64,000 nucleotides of DNA, taken from assembly GCA_950295325.1 (NCBI GenBank), contig OX485804.1, positions 20,522,001 to 20,586,000 of the forward strand, given 5' to 3'. This DNA is from Polytrichum commune (lineage: Eukaryota > Streptophyta > Polytrichopsida > Polytrichales > Polytrichaceae). The position numbers were made by a program, and so were the translations under genes. The notes under the pieces are model-generated. The model was not told the DNA's origin and did not search any database. It saw only the letters and a list, made by a program, of their open reading frames with translations. This document shows positions 23,256 to 34,900 of this stretch, in pieces (the first letter of the stretch is position 1; each line of letters opens with the position of its first letter).

Positions 23256-23970
23256 TATTTTATGTTGCTCATAAAGAGAATCGTGGGTGATAGCAAAAGT
23301 ACATTAACACCTAACTAATTGCATGTGAATTATTAACTACTAACATACGAGTCTCATAGCACATATTGCACACACCCTTGCATTGTTGGATATTTTGAAG
23401 AGAAGAAAGGAAAAAGAATCGTTGATGTTCTTGCATTGACATGAATGTGAGTCCGTTCTTGTCATACTAATCATGGTTATCCATGATGTATGAGGTGCAT
23501 TGCCTTCCGATCAAAAGGTTAGCTTTATAAGGTGGAAGGGGGTGAAGGTGTGGGTGGGACGGGGGGCTTGTCAGTTGTCCAAAATTTCTCTTGTTCATGA
23601 TAAAGTACGAGAAAAACATTATGGCGATCAAGTAAATTGCTATTGACTCCTAAAATTTTTGTATTGCCATAGTGGGGACCCTAAAACATATGATGCAGTC
23701 CCTCAACATGGTTCACTTTCACTTCACACTAAGCTTGAAGGTGCATCGATTGCAAATTGGATTCCTACTTCCCATGGCATGGCCTATGGATGGTTTTCAA
23801 AGGGCCTTAGATTCTCATGGTCAAGGCCTTTGGTTTGTTTGCAAAGTGACCCTTATGATTGGGTGTTCTTGCAAAATGCATAGAAGATTGTGAGCCAAGT
23901 AGTAATGGAATTGCTAATGACCCAAATCTAGTAACGGCCACATTTAATTTAGTAGCAGTTTCAAACATAA

Positions 23971-24120
23971 CAATATTAAGCCATGTGCGTTCGTTCATGT
24001 GGGCCTTGAGAACACAAGCATGAGATGCCCCAACCTAGTGTAGATTCAAACTTAATCATGGTGCATCCCATGATTATATTCTTAGGGCCCACATGAATGA
24101 ACGCACATTGCTTAATAATT
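23971..24120. repeat. Foldback element of about 150 bp
   Basis: Inverted ends of about 36 bp: left aatattaagccatgtgcgt and then tcgttcatgtgggcc; right ggcccacatgaatgaacg and then cacattgcttaataatt. Only a few mismatches. It lies just upstream of the Harbinger element at 24197. Confidence 0.65.
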
Positions 24121-24196
24121 TGACGTACTTGGTCAATTCTTATGAGTATATTTACGTTTAGGAATGCGGATGTTGTGGTCGATTGACATAAGCTTA

Positions 24197-25097
24197 GGGC
24201 CAGTTTACACTACGGTGGAGAAGGCCTCCGGTCGGTCAAGAATGCTTGGCCAAGACATGGTTATATGAGGCAAATGGTGGATGTGCCGGAGAAGAATTAA
24301 AGGCAATAAAATATTTCTTAACGAGTCTTGACCTGTTGAAGTCTAAACACCTAGAGGAGAAGTTTAGCGGAGAAGTCCACCGGAGAAGTTCACTGGTGAA
24401 GAGAAGTTCACCTAATGGTAAAGATTTTTTGTGATAAAAAACCATAATTATGTACATTCACATTGTATCAAAAGATTTCAACAAGAATTGTGTAATATAA
24501 TGTTCAATTTTATTTAAAAGATAATGAAAATTGCCAAATTGCCAATTGTCAAGTTTGGCCCATGTAGGAAATAAATGTCTCCTTGGGTGTTTAAGAATGA
24601 AGAGGGGAAAACCCATACACATTGGACAAAGCACTACTCTTTGGTATTATTTAAGACATGCTCTCCTCTTCTTCATCCTCATCAATTTCTCTCTTCTTAT
24701 CTTTGATCTTCAATCATGGATAATCGAAGAAGAGAGATTTTGTGCTCTCTTATGATCTTTATGGTTCTAAAGTGTTTTATCGTTTCAACTATGGCGATAC
24801 AAAAAACCATCATGTATCACCATAATGCTTCAATTATGATGATGGCATATTTTTTTCTTTGGGAGCAAGGAGAGGGTGGTGTGGAAATTTGACAAGCCAA
24901 GTGGATATGTGTCACAATTTCTTCTTGGATCATATAATGCAAAAATGTTCAAAGATCGTGTACGGGTGAGTAAGCCTACTTTTATTTATTTATGTCATTT
25001 GCTTGGACCCATGTTGAGCAAGAAAGATACAAAATTAAGACTTTGTATTCCAATAGAGTGTAGAATTGCACAAAAAAATCGCTAAGGAGCTACTACA

Positions 25098-25138
<41 letters not shown>

Positions 25139-25468
25139 CTTGCCAACACCTTAGGTTTTGAAAAAAACCAGATCTAAAATCTACGGTCCAGATCTGTTTT
25201 TGAAAATTACTTTTTTATTGAGTTGGGCTTCTCCGGCCTCTTGAGGCCGGACAAGAAACTCCTCCTCCGGAGAAGCCCAACTCCAAAAAGTGCCGCCATG
25301 TAGGCGGCCATGTCATTTTATCATCCATGAGAAAAGTTCACCACCATTGTTTTCTTCACCTAGTGTAAACACCCACCGGTCAAGAGTTGCATTTTCGACC
25401 AATCACAATTGAGAAACGCCCTTTTTTTCATGACCGGTGGACTTCTCCACCATAGTGTAAACCGGCCC
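24197..25468 (+). mobile_element. Family B element, degenerate PIF/Harbinger transposon
   Basis: 1272 bp. The inverted ends are GGGCCAGTTTACACTACGG (left) and, reversed, GGGCCGGTTTACACTATGG, followed by TGGAGAAG. TTA flanks both ends (24194-24196 and 25469-25471). Inside is a transposase fragment (24876-25085), a long GA microsatellite (25102-25137) and GC-rich inverted sequence near 25230-25270. Because it keeps part of a transposase, this is a deletion derivative of an autonomous element and anchors the superfamily call for the look-alike MITEs. Confidence 0.85.
24876..25085 (+). pseudogene. PIF/Harbinger transposase fragment
   Basis: The translation reads on from VVWKFDKPSG through FKDRVRVSKPTFIYLCHLLG and PMLSKKDTKLRLCIPIECRIA, then stops. 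This matches the N-terminal part of plant Harbinger-type (HARBI1/ALP1-like) nucleases: the F+..RVS..TF..LC..LGP segment, then KKDT.LR..IP...R+A. Full-length proteins are several hundred residues long and continue into the DDE catalytic domain, which is absent here; a GA microsatellite follows the stop. It is a dead remnant of about 70 codons. The GTG given as first codon is only where the frame is open, not a true start. Confidence 0.75.
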
Positions 25469-25469
25469 T

Positions 25470-26990
25470 TACTTACAAATAATTCAATTACACGTGATGT
25501 GTGCTCTATTGGACCTCAGATGTTGTTGGTGCTTGCAAAGTGGATCTATTGAAGGTCTTTTTTTTAGGATTTAGTGTTTTTGAAAATGCATAAAAGGATT
25601 TCATAACATGTAAGCTTATTCAACTTTGAGGTGGTGCTCTCTTTCCAATTTCAAATACTGACATGGTAGTTGCCTGGTAACAACTAGCTAGATACTTTGC
25701 CAAAGACACGGGATTGTATGCATGTTGCATATGAGTGCCTACTAAAATATCTCAAGCATAATTTTCACTTCATTCCTAAGCCCAAACAAAAAACCCTCAA
25801 GGTAGAGAGAAAGACCTTTTAATATCTCGAAGCCAAGGGAGAGAGGGAATTGTCACATACAAGCGTACCTCTCATCCATCTAACGCAGCAACTTGACCCC
25901 CTATAAGTTTGTTACTGATCCATATTAAATGACTCAGGCTAGACTAAGTCGGGGTTTTTAAAACTAATTTTGATGTCAATTCGATTGGAAATAGTATCAT
26001 CCAGGTTGCATGTTACTTCGTGAATTTCTTGGGTTAGAGGTATGTTCATATGCGATAATTCCCTCCCTCCAAAGCGGAGTAAGTTGGAGAATTACTAGCA
26101 ACTCTCTAGCAACTCTCGTGAAAAGTTCAACAATATTGAAGGAAATTGGTCAAGTTTTTAAGTACGTTGATAATCACATTTAGTGAGGGTTGGCTACTAG
26201 TGCATGTGGGAAAATTAGTGAAGGTGATAATAAACTTCTTTTCGTTATGAAATTAGCGCCACCAGAAGATTCATGGTTTCGGGAGCCCAAAGCGTCTCGT
26301 AGCTTGGAGCTCATTTGGTCCCTCCCATTCAGTCGCCCGGGATTGAGATCTCCCACATTCTTTGTTGTGAAAACAATTGCTAACACAACGAAACAACACA
26401 ACAAGGAAAAGTGGGAAATCAATGGTTGTGAAAACAACACAACAATTTTCTTCTCCGTCAATGTTTTCCTTAGGTAGGCAATTCCACCACACCATTTACA
26501 ATGCTTGAAGTTGAAGTTGTTGTTGTTGCTAATGCTGCAATTGTTGCACCATCTAAAAATGAATGATTCTCAAAGTTACGACCTCCTGCGAGCTTCAAAA
26601 CACCTTACAACAAACACACACTAATTTTGTTCGTAAACAAGCATGTATTCATGAACTAAACACCACCCCGTTTAGCCCTCACTAATTTTGAGATATGGCC
26701 AAATAGAATGGAGCAGAGTTCGGGAAGTTTTTGAAGCCTTAGCGTCTAATTGCCGGTAGTTGCTACGAAGGGTCGGAGTTTTTCCAATTTACATCGGCAA
26801 GAGCCAGTCTTTTGTAAAATCAATCGGCCAATTGCCTTTATTTTCATATTTTCATTGGTCAATATCCGATTATATGGAATTCATATCGCACTAATTGTTT
26901 AAAAAATGTATGAAAAGTAATTAGAAATCATTTCTTAGTACAAAATCTTGAATAAGTGAAAAGAAAGGCATGTTCAAAACTTTAAATTTG
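25470..26990. other. Unassigned intergenic sequence
   Basis: No gene recognised. Short frames (about 95 codons at 26190-26477 on plus and 93 on minus over the same bases) show no family motif. No inverted-end element was found. Confidence 0.3.
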
Positions 26991-26997
26991 AAGAGTA

Positions 26998-27048
26998 AAT
27001 ATCCTTGGCAGGAATTGAACCTAGCAATGCCTTCACCGCTTGAAGGCC
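26998..27048 (-). ncRNA. tRNA-like sequence lacking an anticodon arm
   Basis: On the minus strand the ends CCTTGGC and GCCAAGG pair as a 7-bp acceptor-like stem. Inside are a D-arm-like hairpin (CTTCA-AGCGG-TGAAG) and GGTTCAATTCC, a perfect match to the B box / T-arm consensus GGTTCRANNCC. The A-box-like TGGCCTTCAAGCGG is longer than usual. Only a few bases separate the two arms, so there is no anticodon arm. It may be the head of a tRNA-derived SINE or a decayed tRNA; it is not a working tRNA. Confidence 0.35.
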
Positions 27049-27639
27049 AAGGGTCCCCCAATTCTTCATAGAAGCAATTGGATTTGGTCATGGAAAGGTT
27101 CCATAATTCAAAAAGTTGAAGGTTTAGGGTACTTCCTCAATTGCATCATTAGATGCCCCAGACAAATAACGCTCTGGATGCTTCCGGTTGAAATCCAGTA
27201 ACTCACAAGAAGAATCGGCTACATTTCCGGGACATTTTCTGGTCCATCGGCTAATTGCCGGAGGATTGAAATTATAGTCGGATTGCCATCCGATGGTTGA
27301 AAATTTGGACCGGCCATGAGGGGAAATCCATCGGCTGATAATGAAGTAGCCGTCGGTTTTCCCCGAACATAGGAATGGAGAATTAGTACCACACGGGCTA
27401 ATTTTGTTCGTAAACAAGCATGTACTCATGAATTAAGTACCACTCCGTAAAAGTTTCGGACATCACTAATTTTGAGATATGGCCAAATGGAACGGAGGAT
27501 TAGTACTACATGCACTAATTCCCATTAAGTGCACACTAACAAAGTACGACTATATTGACGTTTGGGCATGCGGATGGGGTGGCAGGTGGTGTGAGTGGAG
27601 GGGAGAAGCAAGCTTGCCTACTTACGTACATAGGTCAGT

Positions 27640-27965
27640 GGGCCATGTGCGGCCAATGGTATCTTCGCCTCCGTAAACTCCTCATCCATTGCGAAGGTGA
27701 AAAACGCACAAAAATGTAGAATAACATGTAAACAAGGCACTTTTAGAGGATTTGACTCCGGAAATAGAGTGAGAGATCCCGATTGAGTTGCGTGTTGTCG
27801 AATTGGAATGAATCGGCTGGCCCTCAATCATGTAGGGGATTGGTTTTCACTGGAGTCTCTCTCATCCTCGATGCATGAGTTTACGTAGACGCCACGAATC
27901 CCAAGCTCAGGGTTCACAGCGTCTAGGTGTGTATGTAAACTCATCCGTCGTGGATGAAGGGGGCT
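27640..27965. repeat. Family N related repeat, inverted and rearranged
   Basis: Contains taaactcctcatccattgcg and ttgactccggaaatag on the left, and gatgcatgagtttacgtaga then cgccacgaatcccaagc on the right, as in the family N element at 37.4 kb. A second inverted piece (gcgtctaggtgtgtatgtaa, then actcatccgtcg) follows at about 27918-27955. Confidence 0.5.
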
Positions 27966-28560
27966 CTGTTGTGGTAAAAACAAGTCTCCACAAAGTTGAG
28001 GGCTGATTCATTCTGAATGAAACTCCACTAGGCTAATTTGGGGTCTCTGATGTTATTTATGCAATCGGGTTGTCTTTAATTAGGCATGCACATCCTATAA
28101 TCCAAATGTAATGTGTTTTCACCTTCACATAGACACCATAAACCCCTAGCCCCCCAACACTATAATCCACCCTCCATATATATTAAAACACTTTGACTAT
28201 ACGACACATTTCCCGTCTACCAAACTTTGTAGTCGTAATTTACCTCCGTAGCATGACTATGACGCTTGTAATATGACATTTGTAGGTCCAATTTGTCATA
28301 CACATAATAGATGTGATTAATGTAGCATAAGTGGTGGGAGCCCGGTGGGAATATTATGAGCATCGTTCTTCAATACAAATGCTCTTTCATACTTAGGTGT
28401 CTTGATTGTGTATACATCTTGACATTTTGCATTGAAATAGACCACTTTCTTGCCAAAAAATCCTCAATGATAGTGCCACATTTGAGGCCAAAATGTCATG
28501 TTACCAAGAATATGACATGTGGATAATACAACACTTCATCATGCGATCCAATGGACGGGG

Positions 28561-28965
28561 AGGACCGACCGCTAGTTACAGATGAACCAATTGAGTTTGA
28601 GAAATAAACAGTTTTAAGTTCGATACTTTAGGAAAATTACTAATCATTTTAAAACACTCTATGGAATATACTCCAACTTAATAAAGAAACACCAAAAGAT
28701 CAAAACATGTAATCGGTTGGACTTGGGAACACTATGTAGCATTTGGACCAACGTTTGGGAAGATTTTAGACATGATTGGTCAAGATCCTAGTGTTTCCAA
28801 GTACAACCGGTTATATGTTGTGATCTTTCAATTTTCTTTTATTCATTTCAGGTTTATTCCATAGATTCCTCTAAAATGATGGGTAATTTTCCCGAAGTCA
28901 CGAACTTCAATTGGTTAATTCTCAAACTAAATTGGTTCATCCGTAACAAAAGTCGGCTCACCTCA
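28561..28965. repeat. Inverted pair of family J repeats (J3 and J4)
   Basis: J3 (28561-28740, plus) and J4 (28770-28965, inverted) face each other across about 30 bp. Together they form an inverted repeat of about 400 bp. J3 opens gaccgctagttacagatgaa; J4 closes with ttggttcatccgtaac. Arm divergence is moderate. Confidence 0.65.
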
Positions 28966-28976
28966 CTCATTGATTT

Positions 28977-29712
28977 GGCCCCAAGCAAGATCACATTTGC
29001 CCATGGTTGGGCCCCTCCCCGGGCACGCCTCCTTCATTGCCCATATGAAGCATGTGCTCCTTGCCCGCTCCGCCCGACTTCAAAAAAATAAAATTGCCTT
29101 TGCATTCTTGAAGGCCGCTTGTCCATATAACCCATATTGAGTGCACTTCATCTTCAAGGTCCAAAATCCAATATATGAGTTCACATCCATTGACTAAATA
29201 AGCAATTGATTGGGATTTCATTTTAGAAGTGAATCCGTCAATAAAGCATTTTAATTAACTTGGAAGTCAGAAATATTACAAAACCCTCATTAGCACCAAA
29301 GTTATAATTTGTGTGACTTACTATTGAAAGGGTCTTTGTCATTCTAACTAAGTGTGATTGAATATAATTAATTATAATCAATCCTAATCAAGCCCATTAA
29401 ATCAAGAAGTATGCTCACCAAATTAATCAAGCGTAAGTAATTATAACATGCACTTACTTGAATTAATCATGATTTAATTCAAATACAAGGTATGATGTGC
29501 TTAATTACACTTGTTTAGAATGACAAAGACCCTTTCAATGGTAAGTCACAAAAATCATAACCTCAGTGCTAATGAGAGTTTTGTAATATTGTTTTCCTTC
29601 CAAGTTAATTACATGCTTTATTGACAGTTTTCGCATCCGGGCAGTGAAGGAAGCGTGCCAAGGGCGGGGCCCAACCCTGGGAAGATGTGATCTAGCCCAG
29701 GGCATTGATTTG
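28977..29712. repeat. Inverted repeat K1 with an interrupted left arm
   Basis: The right arm (about 29515-29712, read in complement) matches two separated blocks on the left. One is 28982-29050 (agatcacatttgcccatg, gttgggccc, cacgcctccttcattgccc). The other is 29236-29350 (cgtcaataaagcattttaat through gaaagggtctttgtcattct). About 185 bp interrupt the left arm at 29051-29236, suggesting a later insertion. The centre (29350-29515) is AT-rich with TTAATCA-type words. Confidence 0.65.
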
Positions 29713-29907
29713 GACCACTTATGCCCAAAACCCTCCCCGGACACTCGTGCCATCAAACGTGCCTTAATAAAGCAAGAGAATGGCATTGGGGATGTCCCTT
29801 GCTAGCCAGTTCTCATAAATTCCAACATTTGTGCCACATAAGTTACAAGAGGAACATGTTTAATAACTTCAAATGCTGCCCCTGCAAGCAATGCAAGCAA
29901 GTACTTA

Positions 29908-30405
29908 GGGCCACTTCACACACGAGACTGAGAGCCCGTGACCATTTCACTTCAAGCACTCTCATTGGTGGAAAGCGCGGAGCCGGTCAAGTTCACTTCA
30001 CACTACGCTTGAGGGACCAATGGAGTTTTTGAATGCAAGATGAATGTAAAGTCTACATGGATTCCTACATGGCATCCAATGGATCATGTTTCATGGTCAC
30101 TTGGACTATTTTCAAAAACCACCTCTTGGAGGTAGGCCTAACAAAAATTTAGGAGACCATGGCACTCCAAACGCTCACAACCATTGATATACTCTCTTTT
30201 ATCATGTGTGAGGACCCGCATGAATAAAAATTCATTGAAAGTGCACTTGGTTGAGGGATTGGTCACGTGTGACTTCACAGTACACTTGAGGGTCCATGAC
30301 CACACTACATGATGTTGGAGGTGTGTTGGGATGGCCTTTGGACGCTTTCTTTTGGGTGGTCACAAATTCATGGTCACAGCTCTTGGCTCATGTGTGAAGT
30401 GGCCC
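29908..30405 (-). mobile_element. Family A element 2, PIF/Harbinger-type MITE
   Basis: 498 bp. Ends GGGCCACTTCACACACGAGA and the complement of GGGCCACTTCACACATGAG. TTA lies on both sides (29905-29907 and 30406-30408), an exact 3-bp target duplication. Opposite orientation to element 1. No coding capacity. Confidence 0.85.
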
Positions 30406-30440
30406 TTAACACACGAGTCGACAAGCATTTACTTAACTTA

Positions 30441-30921
30441 GGGCCACTTCACACACAAGCCAAGGGATGTGATCATGAAATTGTGAGAGCCCAAAACAAA
30501 GTGTCCAAAGGCCGTCCCAACACACCTCCAAAATCATGTAATGTGAAGTCATATGTGACTGGGCCCTCAACCAAATGTTATTTCAATGAATTTCTATTCA
30601 TGTCGGTCCTTGCACATGATAAAATAGAATAAACCAACAGTGGTGAACGTTCAGGGTGCCATAGTCTCTTGGGTTTGTGTTAGACCTACCTCCAAGAGGT
30701 GGTTTTTGAAAATAGTCAAAGTGACCATAAAACATGATTCATTTTATGCCATGTAGGAATCCATGTAGACTTTACATCCATCTTACATTCACTTATATAC
30801 TATGTTGGTCCGTCAAGCGTAGTGTGAAGTAGCAAACTTGGATCGGCTCCACCTTTTCCACCAATGAGAGTGCTTGAAGTGTAATGGTCACGGGCTCTCA
30901 GTCTCGTGTGTGAAGTGGCCC
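30441..30921 (+). mobile_element. Family A element 3, PIF/Harbinger-type MITE
   Basis: 481 bp. Same ends as family A, preceded by TTA and followed by TAA. It faces element 2 across only 35 bp, so the pair is an inverted repeat of about 1 kb. Sequence just outside the pair (gcaagcaagtactta and taagtaagtacttgc) is also inverted. Confidence 0.8.
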
Positions 30922-31111
30922 TAAGTAAGTACTTGCAATGGCGCCCTCAACTTCAGCACCTTTGCCACAGGCAAGAGGGACAAAACCCTAAAATAGTGTG
31001 TAGCCTCCAAGTTGCTCTTTTAAGCTTATTGAACATCGGAATTGTGTTTAAATACCTTGAAGTAGTCTAGTCCAAGTTGTTTGAGATGAATCGACCATAA
31101 AATCATAGGGG

Positions 31112-31343
31112 GTCACTTAGTAAGTGTCAAATTTTTATGTTGCACAGATAAGAGGTCTACTAGATATTGTATTTAGTGTCACTGATCTTGTTTGCCTTGC
31201 TCAAAATCAATTGTAAATCGCCCATATATCATCATCACACACTCAATGCAAACCTAACATTATACTTCATTCTTTAGAAGAAGAAAAAAACTTGTGCATT
31301 GTAGATTCACAATGTTGCAATTATTTGACACTTACTAAGTGAC
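31112..31343. mobile_element. Short TIR element of about 230 bp
   Basis: Inverted ends: left gtcacttagtaagtgtcaaa followed by ttttatgttgcaca; right the complement of gtcacttagtaagtgtcaaa followed by taattgcaaca. About 22 bp are perfect and the similarity continues with mismatches. No coding capacity; class not assigned. Confidence 0.65.
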
Positions 31344-31704
31344 TTTTCACCCAGATTTCAATCACCCGGGACAACATTTCATTACATACTTGTTAGGATG
31401 CAAAATAGACCAAACTTTGTTTCAATAAGTGGCATGGGTTTCATCCAAATTTCAATCACCCATGACAATACTTGGAAACTTATTTAAAAGGAAGTGTCGT
31501 TAGAGTATTTACCATGATGACATAACAATACCATGTGACACTAGATTCAATGTTTAGTGTAGTGTATCCAAATCAATGTAGTGAGATTAGGTTGAGATGA
31601 ACCAACTATGAACCTATAAGGGAGTACTTACATCTACACCATACCCCCTTACATGGTTGTCACAAATCATGAGCCTTGATTTCTTTCACAAATGGCAAGT
31701 TTCT

Positions 31705-31742
31705 ACTCCATGAAACGCATGCGTTTCACATGCGTTTCATGG
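31705..31742. repeat. Small palindrome CCATGAAACGCATG / CATGCGTTTCATGG
   Basis: Two perfect 14-nt arms separated by cgtttca. The spacer itself repeats part of the arm. It stands alone, just upstream of family J copy 5. Confidence 0.75.
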
Positions 31743-31777
31743 ATTTGAAATATGTGGCCACTACATCAATGAATGAG

Positions 31778-31962
31778 GAGATCCGACCGCTAGTTATAGA
31801 TGAACCGGTTAAAGTTCAAAACTTTGTGAATGTAACCGATCATTTTAGAGGATACGTGGAATATACCTACAATTAGTAAAGAAAAACCAAAAGATCGCAA
31901 CATGGAACCAAGTGGACTTGGAAATACTAGGATCTTGATCAATTATGCCCAAAAATCTCCCG
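31778..31962 (+). repeat. Dispersed repeat family J, copy 5
   Basis: gaccgctagttatagatgaa, ccgatcattttagaggatac, gtggacttggaaatactagg and tatgcccaaaaatctccc match the family from end to end. Same orientation as copy 1. Confidence 0.65.
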
Positions 31963-34900
31963 GGGTACTACGCTAGATCGCTTTGATATGGAATTGCCAT
32001 TGTAAGTGCATGTGTTATGAAAGAATTCAACATAGCTAGGTGCAAGCATGGTAAAGTGGACCAAAATAATGCTCCGGTGTGTTAAAACTGTCATTTTTTG
32101 GGGTCAAAGGCCTAAAAGTAGAAGCAAAATGTTGTTTGAATTGAATTCTCTTCATGATGACCTCCATTTTTGTGTTAAATACTTGAATGCATAATATCAG
32201 GTTGAGATCTTCAAAACTTGTCAATAAAAGTGATGTTGAAAAGCAAATGGTTGAATCTGGTTTTGAACGCAAATTTCATGACCTTAAATATTTGGAAGTT
32301 GGAATTATTTTTCATATTCCTTGAATCCATTATGTACTCAAGGGCATCATCAAGAAACTTTGTACAAACCCATCAACTTAAAGTAATCTTATAATAAAAA
32401 ATTAGACAAATTAGACAAATACTTGTTCAATATCACCTATATGCACCCACTTGCACCGTCCTCTCAAGTATGTAGATTTTGCTTGAATCTTTTTTTTGGG
32501 GGTCATCATAAATTGATTGGCTTTGTACATCACTATTTTTTATTTTTTATTTTTTTTCTTCACAAAACTCAAAGTTAGTGTATATTTTTGAATCACTTTC
32601 ACTTAACACTAGGTAGGGATCAAGAGTTGTCCACTTTATTGTGCTTGCACCCAAATACAAAAGTTTGACCTAGATAGAACTATCATGTAAGTTACATGGA
32701 ACTTCCAAAATATCTTCTCGGCATCAAACACATGGAAACAACATGAGAATATATACAACTTCCAACCGTGTGTAAGTTTTTTTTTCAACAATTTCCCATT
32801 GTGAAGGGAATTATGTTAAAACTTGTTAAGTCTTTCATCTTAAATCATATCGTGTTTCCATAAAACAACTTGGTCTTTTAAGTGTTAACATGTTGACACT
32901 TTAAAATGGCAAAGATAGACTATGATAGCCTTCACAATAGTTGTTTGAGTCAAGGGATTGTCAACAAATATCGGAGTATGTTTTTTACATGGTCTACATG
33001 GCGGAAACTATATTCAAGATAACCCAATCTAATGAGGAAGTGAAAAGAATGTCAAATGCCACACCAATATTAACATATATGTGTTGTGTGTGTGATAGAG
33101 AATGTATCGAAGCTCAAGTCCTCTAATGTTTCTCTTTCTATTTATTAGACATATGCTCCTATTGGATGAATGTGTGATAAATGGTTGATTTGAGGTGGGG
33201 CTATTTTTGACACTTTCACATTCAAATATTGCAATATTGAACGTATCCATACAATGCCTTGAGGTCCATTACGGGTCTATTGGACCTTTTAGGGTTAATT
33301 TGTCTTATGAGCAAGGTTGCACAACACGTCAATAGCGGCTTGGACTTGGTGTGCCTCCACCTTTACAATGGTCATGGTCTTTGGAGTAGGTCACAGTCTA
33401 TTTGAACACCATGCGTTGTCTCAAAAAGGGCTGATAGTGTGTTCTACAATGTTTGCAAATCCAACTAAATCAAAATTGTAGTGTGTGATTTTAATTAGCG
33501 TTGATGTTGACATTCTTCTTATTTCTCAAATTCATATTCTTTTGGTTCAAAACTTCATATGACTTCTATGAGTCGTAATGATTGTCTACAAGTGTCGAAT
33601 GCACTCTGGAACATTGTTCTCCTCCAAATAAAAACAAAAACTACAAAGATTTTGCATGGTCTCTCTATTTTTGAGACATAAAATAGACGTCACGCCGAGC
33701 ATGGGACCCAAAATGATGACATGAGGTGGCAATTTCGAGTGTCTTCCTACAAGGAGGTAGTACCCATGATGAATACGGGCAATTTCCTAACTACATTTTA
33801 ATTGAAATCAATGGAGATTTTTTGTGACACCTTTCATGAAAGTTTTGGTGGTACCACTTTTTTCTCTCTTTTTTTTACACAATAATGTGAAGCAACACTT
33901 TCTCTCTCAAACATTTACCAAATGACGTGAATGAATCCTCTATATTACAAACTCTTCACATTACATCAAAACTCTCTCATCCCATCATCTCATTCCATTT
34001 CACTCCTTTCTACAACGATGTTTCAAGTTACATAACATTTATAACAATTTGGTTCTTGCGAATTATGTGGGCCATAAAACTATGAACATCTATGCTCTCT
34101 AAGACTAAATGCAATGTATAAAGTTCATTTTAAATGGACATGTGTTTGATTAGCCTTTGTTGTGGTATGTCCTCTAAATGTAGTCACCATACAATTTTCA
34201 CCAATGACCACAATTAGGAGGGCCAATCAAATTACTTGAGAAGAAAAGAGCATTTAGTGTGATGTCCCTCGATTTATGCATATCAACTATATTTCCTAAT
34301 TGGCTATATGCAATTTCCCAAACTAGATGAAATAATTTCCAAGTCAATCCAATGGTCAAATTTTGCATGTAGAATTGGAAGCAACTTTCATTATAAGTAA
34401 AAACAAACACCCTTGACTTCTCGGTTACCTCAATTGTATGGATGGATGAAAAATCAACATTCTACTTTATTGATGGACATAACATTTAGTTCAATCAATG
34501 AATAATGAAGATATTAGAACGAATATGTAAATCTTATCATGATTCTATCTGCATGACTATTGAAAAAAAATCCCCAAACATTATATTGTACAATCCTAGC
34601 ATATAAAGATAAACATGTTATAGTTAGAATATTAGACCTTGGCTAGTTTAATTACAATAGAGAAGAAAAAAAGGAAAGAAAAACAATACGACTCTAATGT
34701 TCTCATCCAACATTGATCATAGAGTCGCTTCACTTCGAGATGGTCTAAGTCAATATGTAACCTCGAAACGAGCATACTTTTACTTGAAATTTCGTGAAGT
34801 GGCCCCTTATAGGGCTACATACCTTAGAGTTTATTAGCCATTTCCTTGTGCCTTGATGCTACGACAAAGTCCTCTTGTAAGACAACGTTCTAACTAACTT

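Noticed and set aside
29721-30032. 103-codon frame, and similar frames in other family A copies (for example 48769-48972, 30309-30632)
   Set aside because: Frames lie inside non-coding MITE copies and differ between copies through indels; no protein conservation across copies.
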